In this document: positions 1 through 11,177 of the stretch, in pieces
Layout: every line of letters begins with the position of its first letter
How positions within the stretch are numbered: the stretch's first letter is position 1
The notes under the pieces: model-generated
The model's database searches: none
Told to the model about the DNA's origin: nothing
The model's input: only the letters and a program-made list of their open reading frames with translations
Source of the DNA: Megaustenia siamemsis
Lineage: Eukaryota > Mollusca > Gastropoda > Stylommatophora > Ariophantidae
Direction: 5' to 3'
NCBI GenBank assembly: GCA_032433765.1
Contig: JAVIAB010000025.1
Span: 32,838,115 to 32,902,114 of the forward strand
Length of the DNA stretch: 64,000 nt
Program-made: the position numbers and the translations under genes

Positions 1-390
1 CCAGCGTCCAATTCTGGCACTGATAACTCAGAGTTGGTAGAAAAATTGATTTGTATATTGCTCTTTTTTTTCCGTAGTTATTGCTTTGTTTTTCAATAGT
101 GTTGATACTTGGCCTATAACTTGGCATGCTTTGTTACACCTTATATCTATCTCTGTCTCTTGGTTATTGTCAATTTGATACACCAGACCTCCAAAAATCC
201 TTATAAAACAAAAAAAATTCTTACACATCAATTATTTGGAGAGATAAAATTATAATAATTTTATAATTGTTAAGCATTATTATTACATTCATGATATATT
301 TATATGTTGCTTTTATTTTCCAGCCCCATAAGTCAAACACCAGACCCCAGATACGGGATAATGCCGTAAAAATAGTTTATTTATTTAATT
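1..390. other. AT-rich sequence, no gene seen
   Basis: No exon, RNA gene or recognisable repeat could be supported here. The short open frames have no recognisable protein content. Confidence 0.5.
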
Positions 391-830
391 TTCTTCTTCT
401 TCTTTCCTTCCTCATCTGCCTTTCAGCATCGAGGGGAGATATAATTTTTGGTCTTTTGCTCTTCTTTTCGCCTCTGCTGCTGGTATGTTTCCTAGTGCTT
501 CTAATATTCCATCGACCCATCTTTTCGTGGTCGACCCTTGGGTCTGATGTTCTCACAACGTTGGTTGAAGGCTCGTTGTGTTGTGTTTTGTTCTTTCTGC
601 CTTGTTACGTGGCCAAACCATTTTATCTGTTGTTTCCTTATATATTCTATGGCGGGGGCTATTCCTAGCTTTTTTCTCAGTTCTTCATTTCTGATCTTAT
701 CTCTCAGACTGTTTCCTGTCATTTGTTTTAACATATTTCATCTCTTTAGAGGTTATTTTTCTTATTGTTCTTGCATCTAGGGTCCAGGTCTGGCATTGGT
801 AGCACAACGTTGGGATGAAGAATTTATTTA
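391..830 (-). mobile_element. LINE 3' fragment (family D), RT C-terminal tail
   Basis: Read on the minus strand this encodes the post-RT tail typical of animal non-LTR retrotransposons (MTGNSLRDKIRNEELRKKLG, then IKWFGHVTRQ and GRPRKDG). It ends in a (GAA)n tail, seen as CTTCTTCTTC at about 391. A second copy lies at 15300-15871 and a plus-strand copy at 24530-25440. It is 5' truncated and broken by frameshifts, so it is dead. Confidence 0.7.
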
Positions 831-840
831 ATGATAGTAA

Positions 841-1076
841 ATAAAAAGAGTAAAGAGCCCTGTCACGCCAAGTGGCATATAGGGAATATGGTGTTAGTGA
901 CAATAATTTTTATAGACCTTTGGTACATGATTTTTTGGGATAATGTGGTCAGTATTACGCCCGCGCCACTTTACTTTCCAGAAAAAAAATCTGGTACCCA
1001 TTTATGGCTGGGTGAACCCAGAAGACATCAATCAGGATCTTGTCCTTTGTAGTCCAGTTCTCCTAACCACTGATTT
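841..1076 (-). mobile_element. SINE-1 copy (tRNA-derived)
   Basis: Minus-strand copy of the commonest SINE in the window. The tRNA-like head is at the right end (degraded here) and the 3' end AGTAAAG-type tail is at the left. The body shares the block containing TAGGGAATATGGTGTTAGTG with at least six other copies in the window. Confidence 0.75.
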
Positions 1077-1139
1077 AATGATAGTATAGAACTTATAATA
1101 TAGCAAGGCAAAAGAAAAGTGGTTCAGTCAAAGATGTCT

Positions 1140-1516
1140 AGAAATCGAAACTATGGAAAATAAACAAACAGAGGGATGCACACAGAAATAAAGAGAATGA
1201 TTAGTAAAAAAGCCACAGAAAGTGAATGTATTGTAAACAAAACAGGACAAATGCTAACAGACAATAGAGATATTAACAATAGATGGCAGGAATATATAAC
1301 AGAATTATTAAATAACGAATGGGCAAAGAAACCAAATATAAAATTTACGTCAGACTATAAAATCTTAAAATTGGAAGTGGTAAAAACTATAAAAACAATG
1401 AAAAAGGGAAAAGCAGTAGGACCTGACAACATACAGTTAGAGATTATAAAGCCACTAGAAGATTTTAGCATTGAAGTGATCACAGACATAGGCAATGACA
1501 TATTGACTTCTGGTCA
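1140..1516 (+). mobile_element. LINE fragment: linker and start of reverse transcriptase
   Basis: The open frame from 1176 reads IKTMKKGKAVGPDNIQLEII, the classic K-A-x-G-P-D-x-I motif that opens the RT domain of non-LTR retrotransposons. It stops where a different dispersed repeat begins at about 1507. Only the RT N-terminus survives. Confidence 0.65.
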
Positions 1517-1800
1517 ATATGGCGGATAGACAGTAGGAACCATTGAGGCTCAATCTGAAAACTGTTCCTTATTGCAGTTCTCTCATATTCCAAGTCTGGC
1601 TTGCTGCCGGAGCTACTGAGTTTAGTGCTCTGTGCACACTGAAAGCTGTGTTTTTCATCCGGATCATGTTTTGATATTCCGATTGTTTGCGATGAATGAT
1701 GAAACTATATGACAAAGGACAGTTCGGCTGCACTCACTTCTGGTGTCGTTGTAGCCAACCTTCGATGCGGAAACGGCACTCAATGATGATGATGTATATA
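1507..1800 (+). repeat. Dispersed repeat R, followed by LINE-C tail
   Basis: The block starting near TATGGCGGATAGAC and containing TGCTGCCGGAGCTACTGAG recurs at 58735-59140 (same strand) and in reverse complement at 34076-34390. The last 60 bases match the 3' tail of LINE-C, ending in (GATGAT)n as at 14740 and 26550. Its class is unknown. Confidence 0.55.
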
Positions 1801-2082
1801 GCAAGCAAGGGGAGTAACGCAGAATAGCACCTCGTCATGGAAAGCTGTAAATGTTGAAGTTATGAGCTGACTTGTGCCATCTTTAGAATCACAAATACTA
1901 AACAAGAAACAAATTAGAAAATAGTATTATTTTCTTAAGTGATGCAGTGTTTGTACTTGTTGAAGAATCTTGAGAGTCAGCTTTGCTTGATGTTTTAAAT
2001 GTGATCACCCTTTCTTTAATGTGGCCCAGCAGTTCAACTATTCCTCCAGGACTGATTCAGCATTGTATTATTGTTTTATATA

Positions 2083-2314
2083 CATCTATCTATCTATCTA
2101 TTGCCCTTTCGAGCCGAAGACGGCACATAGGGCAGAACCACAATCTCAAAAACAGAAACCTTGCGTGCCAAAATGGCACATATTGCAGAGATCACTGCTC
2201 TAAAATATATGGTGCTGTTTCCATAACAATACTTTTTACAATGACAGCTTGTCAAGCCATCGATCAACCTCCTTAGTCACCTCTTACAACATGCCTGGAA
2301 GGTCACAGTGTCAG
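2083..2314 (-). mobile_element. SINE-T/short retroelement with LINE-like tail
   Basis: Minus-strand copy whose 3' end reads GGCTCGAAAGG.CAATAGATA followed by GATA repeats (TCTA on +). Other copies are at 45680-45920, 46075-46178 and 61084-61350. The tail is nearly the same as the 3' end of LINE-A. Confidence 0.65.
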
Positions 2315-2816
2315 AACAATTTCTACATCGTGCTTAACCCTACCAGACTTGAAGCTCTGAACCTAACTGTCTCCTATATCTGGGCTCCTGAGCATTAAAG
2401 AAAAAAACCAACATGATATAGAAAAATGTTAGTTACATGCAAACAAGTGGTTAGAATAAGATGGAACATGTGTAGAAAATAGGTCTATCTTTTATCTAAC
2501 ACCAATATTCTACCTTCCACCATCTTCTTGCCTGACTGCCTGGTCAGTGAGATATATAGTTGGTCATCCCGCCGTCTTATTTTAGTTCATTCAGAAGCTG
2601 ACCACGCTCTGGAACACAGGGTAGTGACTTTTTTTTTTAATTTCCTATTTTGAGTATCTAGTGAGTATCCTCTATATCAGCAACAGTCACCACTACAGGG
2701 AACACGGCGATCCAAGCTTCTGTTAGCCAGTCTGGCTTGACGCAGACTGTTTCCAGGGGAGACTACGAGGAGGTAGAACTGCTAGATCTTGGTCGGCTAA
2801 TGGTGTGCCGACCCTG
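2315..2816. other. No gene recognised
   Basis: Unassigned sequence. The GC-richer stretch at 2690-2850 resembles retroelement coding sequence, but I could not place it in a family. Confidence 0.4.
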
Positions 2817-3155
2817 CTATTGCGACCGGGGGTTGCAGGCGCTTATGCTCCTCCAATTAGAGTCTGTTAGATCCACTTTGATTGAATACCTGTTAAAACA
2901 TTGCACTGTGCTCTGCGCCAGTGGCCCAGTGCATCCAATTTCAGCCAGCATTTTATTCAGGTTTGCTTTCCTTAGCCTTTGATTGTCCCCAATCTTCCTG
3001 CAAGGCAGCAGATTGTCTTTTCTGTAGGGGAATATATAAGATTCAAGATTCTTCTCATCACTTGAGCTCTCACTGTCTCTGTCACTTGAACTGGAAACAT
3101 ATTCTTTATGAAAATCTGACTTCTCAGAGTCTGAATCAACCAAAATATTGATCAC
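2817..3155 (-). other. Unrecognised open frame, 112 codons
   Basis: The frame has a serine/aspartate-rich acidic start (VSSSSDRDSESSSDE) and then a basic half (KIGDNQRLRKANLNKML). The base before the first Met region reads CCAACAG|GTGATC, which could be a splice acceptor, so this might be an exon of an unknown gene or an old transposon ORF. No domain is recognisable and there is no independent support for expression. Confidence 0.25.
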
Positions 3156-3789
3156 CTGTTGGAATGTGAAAAGCCTAGATCTACTTCACTTTCCCGTTGA
3201 TGTGCTTGGTTCATCAGCCACTCGTTTCATTGTGATTTTTCAGAATTTTTTCATGTCAAACCACGCAAAGTCAATTCAAACACATGGGGGCAGACATTTG
3301 CAATGACTAACTATGAGGTTTGACCACAATTGGTTGGTTATTTTTAGTTTGTGACACATTTTATTCACATACTAGGCAAAGTACCTAAAATTAGGTGCAG
3401 GGGTATAGTGGTAGATTTAGAAATTACCAAAAACTAGGTACAGCGGTTTGGTAGGGTTAAGGCCAGGTAAACAGATATATTTAAATATCATTTTTCAGAT
3501 CAATAAATCTGTAAACAAATATAACTTAACAAGTCAAGAATATTCAACAACATAAAGCATTATGCTTGTAATAATATAAGAAAACAAAATAAGCTTTAGT
3601 TAATTATTTTTAAATTTCAACTTTTTAGTTTTCAAAAATTGTACTCCACAGTAAAGTGGTTAGCTGTTTTCATGGCTTATAGCTCACATGCAAAAATTAG
3701 AACTGACACATAGATCAATAGACATCCATTTTGATCATTCCTTTTTCAGATTTGTTGAGGAATTGTTGTGTTGTTGCTTTTTTGCTGTT
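3156..3789. other. AT-rich gap, no gene seen
   Basis: No coding or repeat assignment beyond AT-rich sequence. It includes a short near-duplicate of a motif around TAGGCAAAGTACCTAAA. Confidence 0.4.
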
Positions 3790-4470
3790 TTCAGGGTCAT
3801 CATCATCAAGTACCGGGCCTGCTGGCGAGGGTGATCATGTCTCTCCACAACTTTCTACCTCTATAGTTATTTATCATTTCTGTTGTTGACTTTCTGCCAA
3901 GCCATTCTCTTAAGCTGTCTGGTATTTTTTCTCTTTGCTTCCCTCTATCTCTTCGTCCCTCAATTTTTCCAGTTATTACAATATATTCCAGTTGTTCTCT
4001 TCTCATTACATGGCCAAAAAATGATGATTGTCTCTTCCTAATATTGGAAATTAGTTCTCTTTTTGCTTTGACCTGTTTCAGAACTTTTTCATTACTCTTC
4101 TTAGCTGTCCATGGTACTCTCAACATTCTTCTGTAAAACCACATTTTACAGACTCCAGTGATATTCTTGTCTGTTGTCCTATAGTCCATGATTCGCATCC
4201 ATATGTTAAGACTGGATCTATATAACATTTAAGAACTCTTTTCTTGTTTCTTTTGTCAAAAATGGATTGCTTAGTATCTTCCTCATTTTTTGGAAAGCTG
4301 CTTTTGTCTGAACCATTCTGCATCTCACCTCTTTTGTACATCTTCCGTCTGAGGTTAACAAAGTTCCCAAATATTTAAATTCATTTACCTGTTTTAATAT
4401 TGTTTTACTTGTCTTTATTTTGCACTGAGGTGATGTCTTTTTCTTTGTTGTTACCATTACCTCTGTATGG
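3790..4470 (-). mobile_element. LINE-B copy, RT C-terminal region
   Basis: Minus-strand translation gives the late RT/thumb and tail: LKQVNEFKYLGTLLTSDGR, then VLTYGCESWTIGQQ, RRMLRVPWTAKKSNE and SSFFGHVMRREQLEY. The 3' end is ATG/ATC-rich (TCATCATCATC on + at 3795). Several frameshifts and stops are visible. Other copies are at 10665, 14926, 33705, 42209, 47165/47584 and 57978. Confidence 0.8.
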
Positions 4471-4479
4471 TTAATTAAG

Positions 4480-4536
4480 GTAACACAAAACTCAGTTCCT
4501 AGCCTTTAGAGACTTTACCAGAGCTGAAAGCTGGTA
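4480..4536 (+). mobile_element. SINE-2 3' fragment
   Basis: A short piece matching the 3' end of SINE-2 (AACTCAGTTCCTAGCCT... to AAAGCTGG). Confidence 0.5.
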
Positions 4537-5215
4537 AATGCAAAAATAAAATAATAATCAGAAGCCCTTGGAAATACATGAAGTGGACATAGAGGTGTTG
4601 TGTCGTTTAATTTGTGCCTTTCGTCCCTACAAATTCGTCTTCAGCACAGCGTTTTTTTTAGTGCCTGGCTGCTTTCCCACTCAATCGCTACTCACTTGGC
4701 CAGACTAGACCAGCCTTGATTCCAAGGTAGGTGAGATCTGGCTAGTCTTACTAAAAATGGATGATAAAATAAAGTTCCGTGTTCAACTTCATCAGGTAAT
4801 AAAACCCTTGGCAGCTTCAAAGCAACAATATCTGGCTGTATGCCACTGTACGGTACAAACTTTAGAAAGGAAAATTTTGTTACCATTAAAATATAAAATG
4901 ATTTTTTTCAAATTCCCATCTACAGTTCATGCAATGAAAAGAGATCTTCCTTAGTAATCTTGAAAATGACTGGAGTACAAAGTATGATACATTGATGATG
5001 TTTCTATATATGAGAATATAAGAACAGCCCATTGTTTCATATCATGTGACCAGCTGATCTTAGATTCCTCCTTTGATATCATCACTTTTATTTATTTCAA
5101 CTTTGTTGTTACAGCTACAGCATTATGGAGTTTTGTTTGCTTTCTTAATAATAAATTGTATGCAAATGATCATCTAATGTGTCTAATACTTGATAATTAA
5201 ATCCATAGATTCTAG
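4537..5215. other. Probable FHOD intron, no exon seen
   Basis: This precedes the first FHOD exon in the window. It contains a small repeated motif (GGCCAGACTAGACC at about 4700 and 24100) and otherwise unassigned sequence. Upstream FHOD exons encoding the FH2 domain must lie left of the window or were not recognised. Confidence 0.4.
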
Positions 5216-5358
5216 GTCAGTGGCACCAGTTGGTGCAATGGCCACAGACTCTGATATGGGTGAAGATGAGATTCTTGAAGCCTGTGTAAGAACTGCAACA
5301 ACAGCAAATGTACGCACACCACGGGAGCGGAAGAGGGCACGGCATCATCGCAAGTCAT
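5216..5358 (+). CDS. FHOD: FHOD-type formin, penultimate exon (DAD region)
   Basis: FHOD formins nucleate and bundle actin. Their C-terminal diaphanous autoregulatory domain (DAD) folds back on the N-terminus until Rho/ROCK signalling releases it. This exon encodes about 47 residues: an acidic/hydrophobic DAD helix (GEDEILEACVRTAT), a spacer, and the polybasic block TPRERKRARHHRKS. That order and the PRERKR core are characteristic of FHOD1/FHOD3 and not of DIAPH or DAAM formins. The donor is T|GTAAGTTT at 5359. The acceptor is probably ATTCTAG|G at 5215/5216, with GGTCAG at 5220 as an alternative. The phase fits the next exon exactly: the split codon T+TA gives Leu. The FH2 exons are not in the window. 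Confidence 0.82.
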
Positions 5359-5430
5359 GTAAGTTTTCATTCAAATCCTGAGATTAAAAGTAATAAATCT
5401 GTGTATTCCTCTTGACTTTGCCCGCCCTCC

Positions 5431-8400
5431 CCAAAGTCTCTGGATAGTGAGATCTGATGTTTGGCCCTCTCTGGATAGTGAGATCTGTTGTTTAGCCCTC
5501 TCTGGATAGTGAGATCTGATGTCTAGCTCTCTCTGGATAGTGAGATCTGATGTTTGGCCCTCTCTGGATAGTGAGATCTAGTTTCTAGCTCTCTCTGGAT
5601 AGTGAGATCTAGTGTCTAGCTCTCTCTGGATAGTGAGATCTGATGTCTAGCTCTCTCTGGATAGTGAGATCTAGTGTCTAGCTCTCTCTGGATAATGAGA
5701 TCTAGTGTCTAGCTCTCTCTGGATAGTGAGATCTAGTGTCTAGCTCTCTCTGGATAGTGAGATCTGATGTCTAGCTCTCTCTGGATAGTGAGATCTGATG
5801 TTTGGCCCTCTCTGGATAGTGAGATCTAGTGTCTAGCTCTCTCTGGATAGTGAGATCTAGTGTCTAGCTCTCTCTGGATAGTGAGATCTAGTGTCTAGCT
5901 CTCTCTGGATAGTGAGATCTGATGTCTAGCTCTCTCGATAGTGAGATCTAGTGTTTAGCTCTCTCTGGATAGTGAGATCTAGTGTCTAGCTCTCTCTGGA
6001 TAGTGAGATCTGATGTTTGGCTCTCTCTGGATAGTGAGATCTGGTGACTAGCTCTCTCTGGATAGTGAGATCTGATGTCTAGCTCTCTCTGGATAGTGAG
6101 ATCTAGTGTCTAGCTCTCTCTGGATAGTTAGATCTGATGTCTAGCTCTCTCTGGATAGTGAGATCTGATGTTTGCCCTCTCTGGATAGTGAGATCTAGTG
6201 TCTAGCTCTCTCTGGATAGTGAGATCTGGTGACTAGCTCTCTCTGGATAGTGAGATCTGATGTCTAGCTCTCTCTGGATAGTGAGATCTAGTGTCTAGCT
6301 CTCTCTGGATAGTGAGATCTGATGTCTAGCTCTCTCTGGATAGTGAGATCTGATGTTTGCCCTCTCTGGATAGTGAGATCTAGTGTCTAGCTCTCTCTGG
6401 ATAGTGAGATCTGGTGTCTAGCTCTCTCTGGATAGAGAGATCTGATGTCTAGCTCTCTCTGGATAGTGAGATCTGGTGACTAGCTCTCTCTGGATAGTGA
6501 GATCCAATGACTAGCTCTCTCTAGATAGTGAGATCTAATGTCTAGCTCTCTTTGGATAGTGAGATCTGATGTCTAGCTCTCTACCTAGATAGTGAGATCT
6601 AATGTCTAGCTCTCTCTAGATAGTGAGATCTGATGACTAGCTCTCTCTAGATAGTGAGATCTAATGTCTAGCTCTCTCTAGATAGTGAGATCTAATGTCT
6701 AGCTCTCCTAGATAGTGAGATCTAATGTCTAGCTCTCTCTAGATAGTGAGATCTAATGACTAGCTCTCTCTAGATAGTGAGATCTGATGACTAGCTCTAT
6801 CTGGATAGTGAGATCCAATGACTAGCTCTCTCTAGATAGTGAGATCTAATGTCTAGCTCTCTCTAGATAGTGAGATCTAATGTCTAGCTCTCTCTAGATA
6901 GTGAGATCTGATGTCTAGCTCTCTCTAGATAGTGAGATCTGATGACTAGCTCTCTCTAGATAGTGAGATCTAATGACTAGCTCTCTCTAGATAGTGAGAT
7001 CTGATGTCTAGCTCTCTCTAGATAGTGAGATCTAATGACTAGCTCTCTCTAGATAGTGAGATCTAATGTCTAGCTCTCTCTAGATAGTGAGATCTAATGT
7101 CTAGCTCTCTCTGGATAGTGAGATCTGATGTCTAGCTCTCTCTGGATAGTGAGATCTAATGTCTAGCTCTCTCTGGATAGTGAGATCTGATGTCTAGCTC
7201 TCTCTGGATAGTGAGATCTAATGTCTAGCTCTCTCTGGATAGTGAGATCTAATGTCTAGCTCTCTCTAGATAGTGAGATCTATGTCTAGCTCTCTCTGGA
7301 TAGTGAGATCTAATGTCTAGCTCTCTCTAGATAGTGAGATCTAATGTCTAGCTCTCTCTGGATAGTGAGATCTAATGTCTAGCTCTCTCTAGATAGTGAG
7401 ATCTAATGTCTAGCTCTCTCTAGATAGTGAGATCTAATGTCTAGCTCTCTCTGGATAGTGAGATCTAATGTCTAGCTCTCTCTAGATAGTGAGATCTAAT
7501 GTCTAGCTCTCTCTGGATAGTGAGATCTAATGTCTAGCTCTCTCTGGATAGTGAGATCTAATGTCTAGCTCTCTCTAGATAGTGAGATCTAATGTCTAGC
7601 TCTCTCTGGATAGTGAGATCTAATGTCTAGCTCTCTCTAGATAGTGAGATCTAATGTCTAGCTCTCTCTGGATAGTGAGATCTAATGTCTAGCTCTCTCT
7701 AGATAGTGAGATCTAATGTCTAGCTCTCTCTAGATAGTGAGATCTAATGTCTAGCTCTCTCTAGATAGTGAGATCTAATGTCTAGCTCTCTCTAGATAGT
7801 GAGATCTAATGTCTAGCTCTCTCTAGATAGTGAGATCTAATGTCTAGCTCTCTCTAGATAGTGAGATCTAATGTCTAGCTCTCTCTAGATAGTGAGATCT
7901 AATGTCTAGCTCTCTCTGGATAGTGAGATCTAATGTCTAGCTCTCTCTAGATAGTGAGATCTAATGTCTAGCTCTCTCTAGATAGTGAGATCTAATGTCT
8001 AGCTCTCTCTAGATAGTGAGATCTAATGTCTAGCTCTCTCTAGATAGTGAGATCTAATGTCTAGCTCTCTCTAGATAGTGAGATCTAATGTCTAGCTCTC
8101 TCTAGATAGTGAGATCTAATGTCTAGCTCTCTCTAGATAGTGAGATCTAATGTCTAGCTCTCTCTAGATAGTGAGATCTAATGTCTAGCTCTCTCTAGAT
8201 AGTGAGATCTAATGTCTAGCTCTCTCTGGATAGTGAGATCTAATGTCTAGCTCTCTCTGGATAGTGAGATCTGATGTCTAGCTCTCTCTAGATAGTGAGA
8301 TCTAATGTCTAGCTCTCTCTGGATAGTGAGATCTAATGTCTAGCTCTCTCTGGATAGTGAGATCTAATGTCTAGCTCTCTCTAGATAGTGAGATCTAATG

Positions 8401-8810
8401 TCTAGCTCTCTCTGGATAGTGAGATCTAATGTCTAGCTCTCTCTAGATAGTGAGATCTAATGTCTAGCTCTCTCTAGATAGTGAGATCTAATGTCTAGCT
8501 CTCTCTGGATAGTGAGATCTAATGTCTAGCTCTCTCTAGATAGTGAGATCTAATGTCTAGCTCTCTCTAGATAGTGAGATCTGATGTCTAGCTCTCTCTA
8601 GATAGTGAGATCTAATGTCTAGCTCTCTCTAGATAGTGAGATCTAATGTCTAGCTCTCTCTAGATAGTGAGATCTAATGTCTAGCTCTCTCTAGATAGTG
8701 AGATCTAATGTCTAGCTCTCTCTAGATAGTGAGATCTAATGTCTAGCTCTCTCTAGATAGTGAGATCTGATGTCTAGCTCTCTACCTAGATAGTGAGATC
8801 TAGGTCTTCC
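5431..8810. repeat. 31-bp minisatellite, about 109 copies, in FHOD intron
   Basis: The unit reads GTCTAGCTCTCTCTRGATAG + TGAGATCTAAT. It starts only about 70 bp after the FHOD donor. Early units are mostly GGATAG...CTGATG or CTAGTG, middle units mix, and late units are mostly AGATAG...CTAATG. Several tracts repeat as higher-order blocks. At its right edge it passes into a LINE fragment at AGGTCTTCCTC. Confidence 0.97.
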
Positions 8811-9000
8811 TCTTTTCTGTATCTTGATGTTTCCCATAGAAGAGCCTGTTTTGGAATTCTTTTGTTGTCTCTTCTTAACACATGTCCAATATATGTCCAT
8901 CTTCTCTTCCTAATTGTAGAGGAGATTGCATGGCCATTTCTCTTATCTCATTATTGGTCTTGAATTCATTCCATTGTACTGAATTCATTCCATTGTACAC
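8811..9000 (-). mobile_element. LINE-A-like 3' region fragment
   Basis: The minus-strand sequence matches the RT tail of the LINE-A group (GGTCTTCCTCTTTTC, then TTCTTAACACATGTCCAA). It ends in a direct duplication of TGAATTCATTCCATTGTAC at 8963-9000. Confidence 0.55.
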
Positions 9001-9217
9001 AGAGTATAATAGTAATAATAGGAAACATTTTATATACAGAGCTTTACGGCAGGAGACAATCTGAACATCAGAAGCTGACCTCCCATCAAGCCAGTGATTC
9101 ACTCCTTTAGCTTTATGACACTCTAGGGAAGATGGGCCCACCTGTGTCACGACTCCCAGGTAGCAACCTCCTGCACTGTACCAGAAAGAAGAATTATCAG
9201 ATATTTAGCCAACTATT
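9001..9217. other. Unassigned intronic sequence
   Basis: No gene or confident repeat seen. It lies in the FHOD intron. Confidence 0.4.
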
Positions 9218-9775
9218 GGGAGCCATGATAGCTCAGTGGTTAGTGAACTGGACTACAAAGGACAAGAGGTAGGGTTCGATCCCAACCGACGGCTTTCACG
9301 TTCACGTGAAAGCCTTTATTGGGTACCAGATTTTTTTCTGGGAAAGTAAAGCGGCACGGGCGTAATACCGACCACATTACCCCAAAAATCATGTGCCGAA
9401 GGTCTGCAAAATATATGGTTTTCTTCTTCTTCTTTTCTCTTTTCACTGGTATCGAAAAGGTATCATGGTTATATCATTTGTCATTCTTGTGCTGCTCGAA
9501 TTGTCTGAATTTGTGATTTTCCTTTGTTGTTACATGTCTCTATCACTGCATCTATCCATCTTCTTCTCGGTCTTCCTCTTGGTCTTTTTCCATGCATTTT
9601 TTAGAAGAACGCCCTTGATGGTGATTGGTGAAGATTCATTGTGACCAGGTGGCCAAATCTTTTAAGTTGTTGTTGTTCTATATATTCTTGGCAGGGTTTT
9701 ATTCCTACCATGAGTAATATATGGTCACTAACAGCATAATACCTATACACCACTTGGCATGACGGGACTCTTTAG
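9218..9775 (+). mobile_element. SINE-1 copy split by a LINE insertion
   Basis: The SINE head (GGGAGCCATGATAGCTCAG = box A region, GGGTTCGATCCC = box B) runs to about 9419. Its 3' part resumes at 9717 (ATATATGGTCACTAACA) and ends at about 9775. The interrupting 9420-9716 is a LINE fragment with a (CTT)n/GAA tail and coding similarity to 23690-24000. AATATATGG flanks the insertion on both sides as a target duplication. Confidence 0.75.
9420..9716 (-). mobile_element. LINE fragment inserted in SINE-1
   Basis: Read on minus it ends in GAAGAAGAAGAA at its 3' side and matches the plus-strand copy at 23690-24000, whose conceptual product includes QLKWLGHLVRMNPHQS and GKRPRGRPRRRWIDAVIE. It is short and 5' truncated. 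Confidence 0.65.
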
Positions 9776-9865
9776 TAGTTAGTTAGTTAGTAGCCAACTA
9801 TTCACTGACCATTGGCCCACAGAATAATTTCAACACTAAACTGTTTACTGGCATTAAAGAGCTCT

Positions 9866-10425
9866 CAAATCTATCTATCTATCTATTGACCTTTCGAGCC
9901 GTAACCGGCCCATAGGGCGTAGACCAAGATACACCTTCTCCTATATGGATTTTTTTGTTCTAGCAGTTTTCTTTTAAAGATATTTTATCAAATCTCGCCA
10001 TCTGTCTCTGTTCTGTGCAAGCAGTTCTATCTCATTGAGGGAGCCGACTCCTGCTGCTCTTTCCTCTCTCATCAATGTTCTTCTCAGTGTCTCCCTGGGT
10101 CTTCCTCTTTTTCTTTTACCTGTTGTTTCCCATATGAGGGCTTGCTTTGCTATTCGGTTATTATCTCTTCTCATCACATGTCCAACGTATGACCATCGTC
10201 TTTTCTTTATTACTGAAGATATTAGTGGTTGATTGGCGATTTCTCTAATTTCCTCATTTGTTTTGAATTCGTTCCATGCTATACCAAGTATTTTCCTTAG
10301 ACATTTATTTTCGAATGCGTTCAACTTTGTTTCTATATCTCTTGTTGTTTTCCAGCTTTCACACGCATACGTAAGGGTTGATAGTACATTTGATTTGAAT
10401 AGCCTAAGTTTTGTGTTTAAAAAAT
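9866..10425 (-). mobile_element. LINE-A copy, RT C-terminal tail
   Basis: A minus-strand frame of about 150 codons: KLNAFENKCLRKILGIAWNE, then RRWSYVGHVMRRDNN, WETTGKRKRGRPRETLRR and NRDRWRDLIKYL. The 3' UTR ends in GGCTCGAAAGGTCAATAGAT plus GATA repeats (TCTA on + at 9872). Other copies are at 15872, 20176, 34786 and 63863. It is 5' truncated. Confidence 0.85.
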
Positions 10426-10664
10426 ACAGCAACATATATTGGGAGAACTGGATTTCTTGTGTGGATATTACAAAACAGGCAGTAAGTGAGAAGAAGAAAA
10501 AGAGGAAGAAGATGTTTATTTAATAGAGCCACCATCTCCATGTAACTTGGAAAAAAAAATAAAGTAAAAGTTCCTTCCACTCTCTGTTAGGCACAAGGAG
10601 AATATGGTGGTAGTGTCCCTTTTTTTTCATTTTGTTCTATTGCACTTTTGGCTAAGAAGAGATG
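10426..10664. other. Unassigned intronic sequence
   Basis: AT- and purine-rich; nothing recognised. Confidence 0.35.
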
Positions 10665-10962
10665 AAAATGTTTTGAAAGAGACCAATGCAAAAAGAGAGC
10701 TAATTTCCAATATTAGGAAGAAACAATCATCATTTTTTGGTCATGTAATGAGAAGAGAACAACTGGAATATATTGTAACAACTGGGAAAATTGAGGGATG
10801 AATAGATAGAGGGAAGCAAAGAGAAAAGATACCAGACAGCTTAAGAGAATGGCTTGGCAGAAGGTCAACAACAGAAATGATAAAAAACTGTCGAGATCGA
10901 AAGTTGTAGAGAGACATGATCATCTACGCCAGCATGCATGGAGCATGATGATGATGATGATG
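10665..10962 (+). mobile_element. LINE-B 3' end
   Basis: Plus-strand frame ENVLKETNAKRELISNIRKK then SSFFGHVMRREQLEYIVTTG, followed by a tail of (GAT)n at 10948-10960. It is 5' truncated. Confidence 0.8.
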
Positions 10963-11177
10963 GCACATTTGGAGAGAAAGATGTTTAGTTTAGTCAACAA
11001 GTCACCCTCATTGCACACCAGGCAAGTCCATAAGAGCTCAAATCTCCTAGGTATATCCCGCAACATATAATGAGAAATGACATTGGTAAATATGTTGGTT
11101 GGCAAGTCTTCTTTTATTTCCTAAATAATACTCCAGTCTGACATTTCCCATCTTGACATGATATTCATTATTTTTCT

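Noticed and set aside
5431..8810. CRISPR-like regular repeats
   Set aside because: Units are directly adjacent with no unique spacers, and the DNA is animal.
10035..10523. Plus-strand hydrophobic frames over LINE copies (also 15240-15829, 16226-16507, 45092-45379, 60595-61032)
   Set aside because: Antisense shadows of LINE RT tails read on the minus strand.
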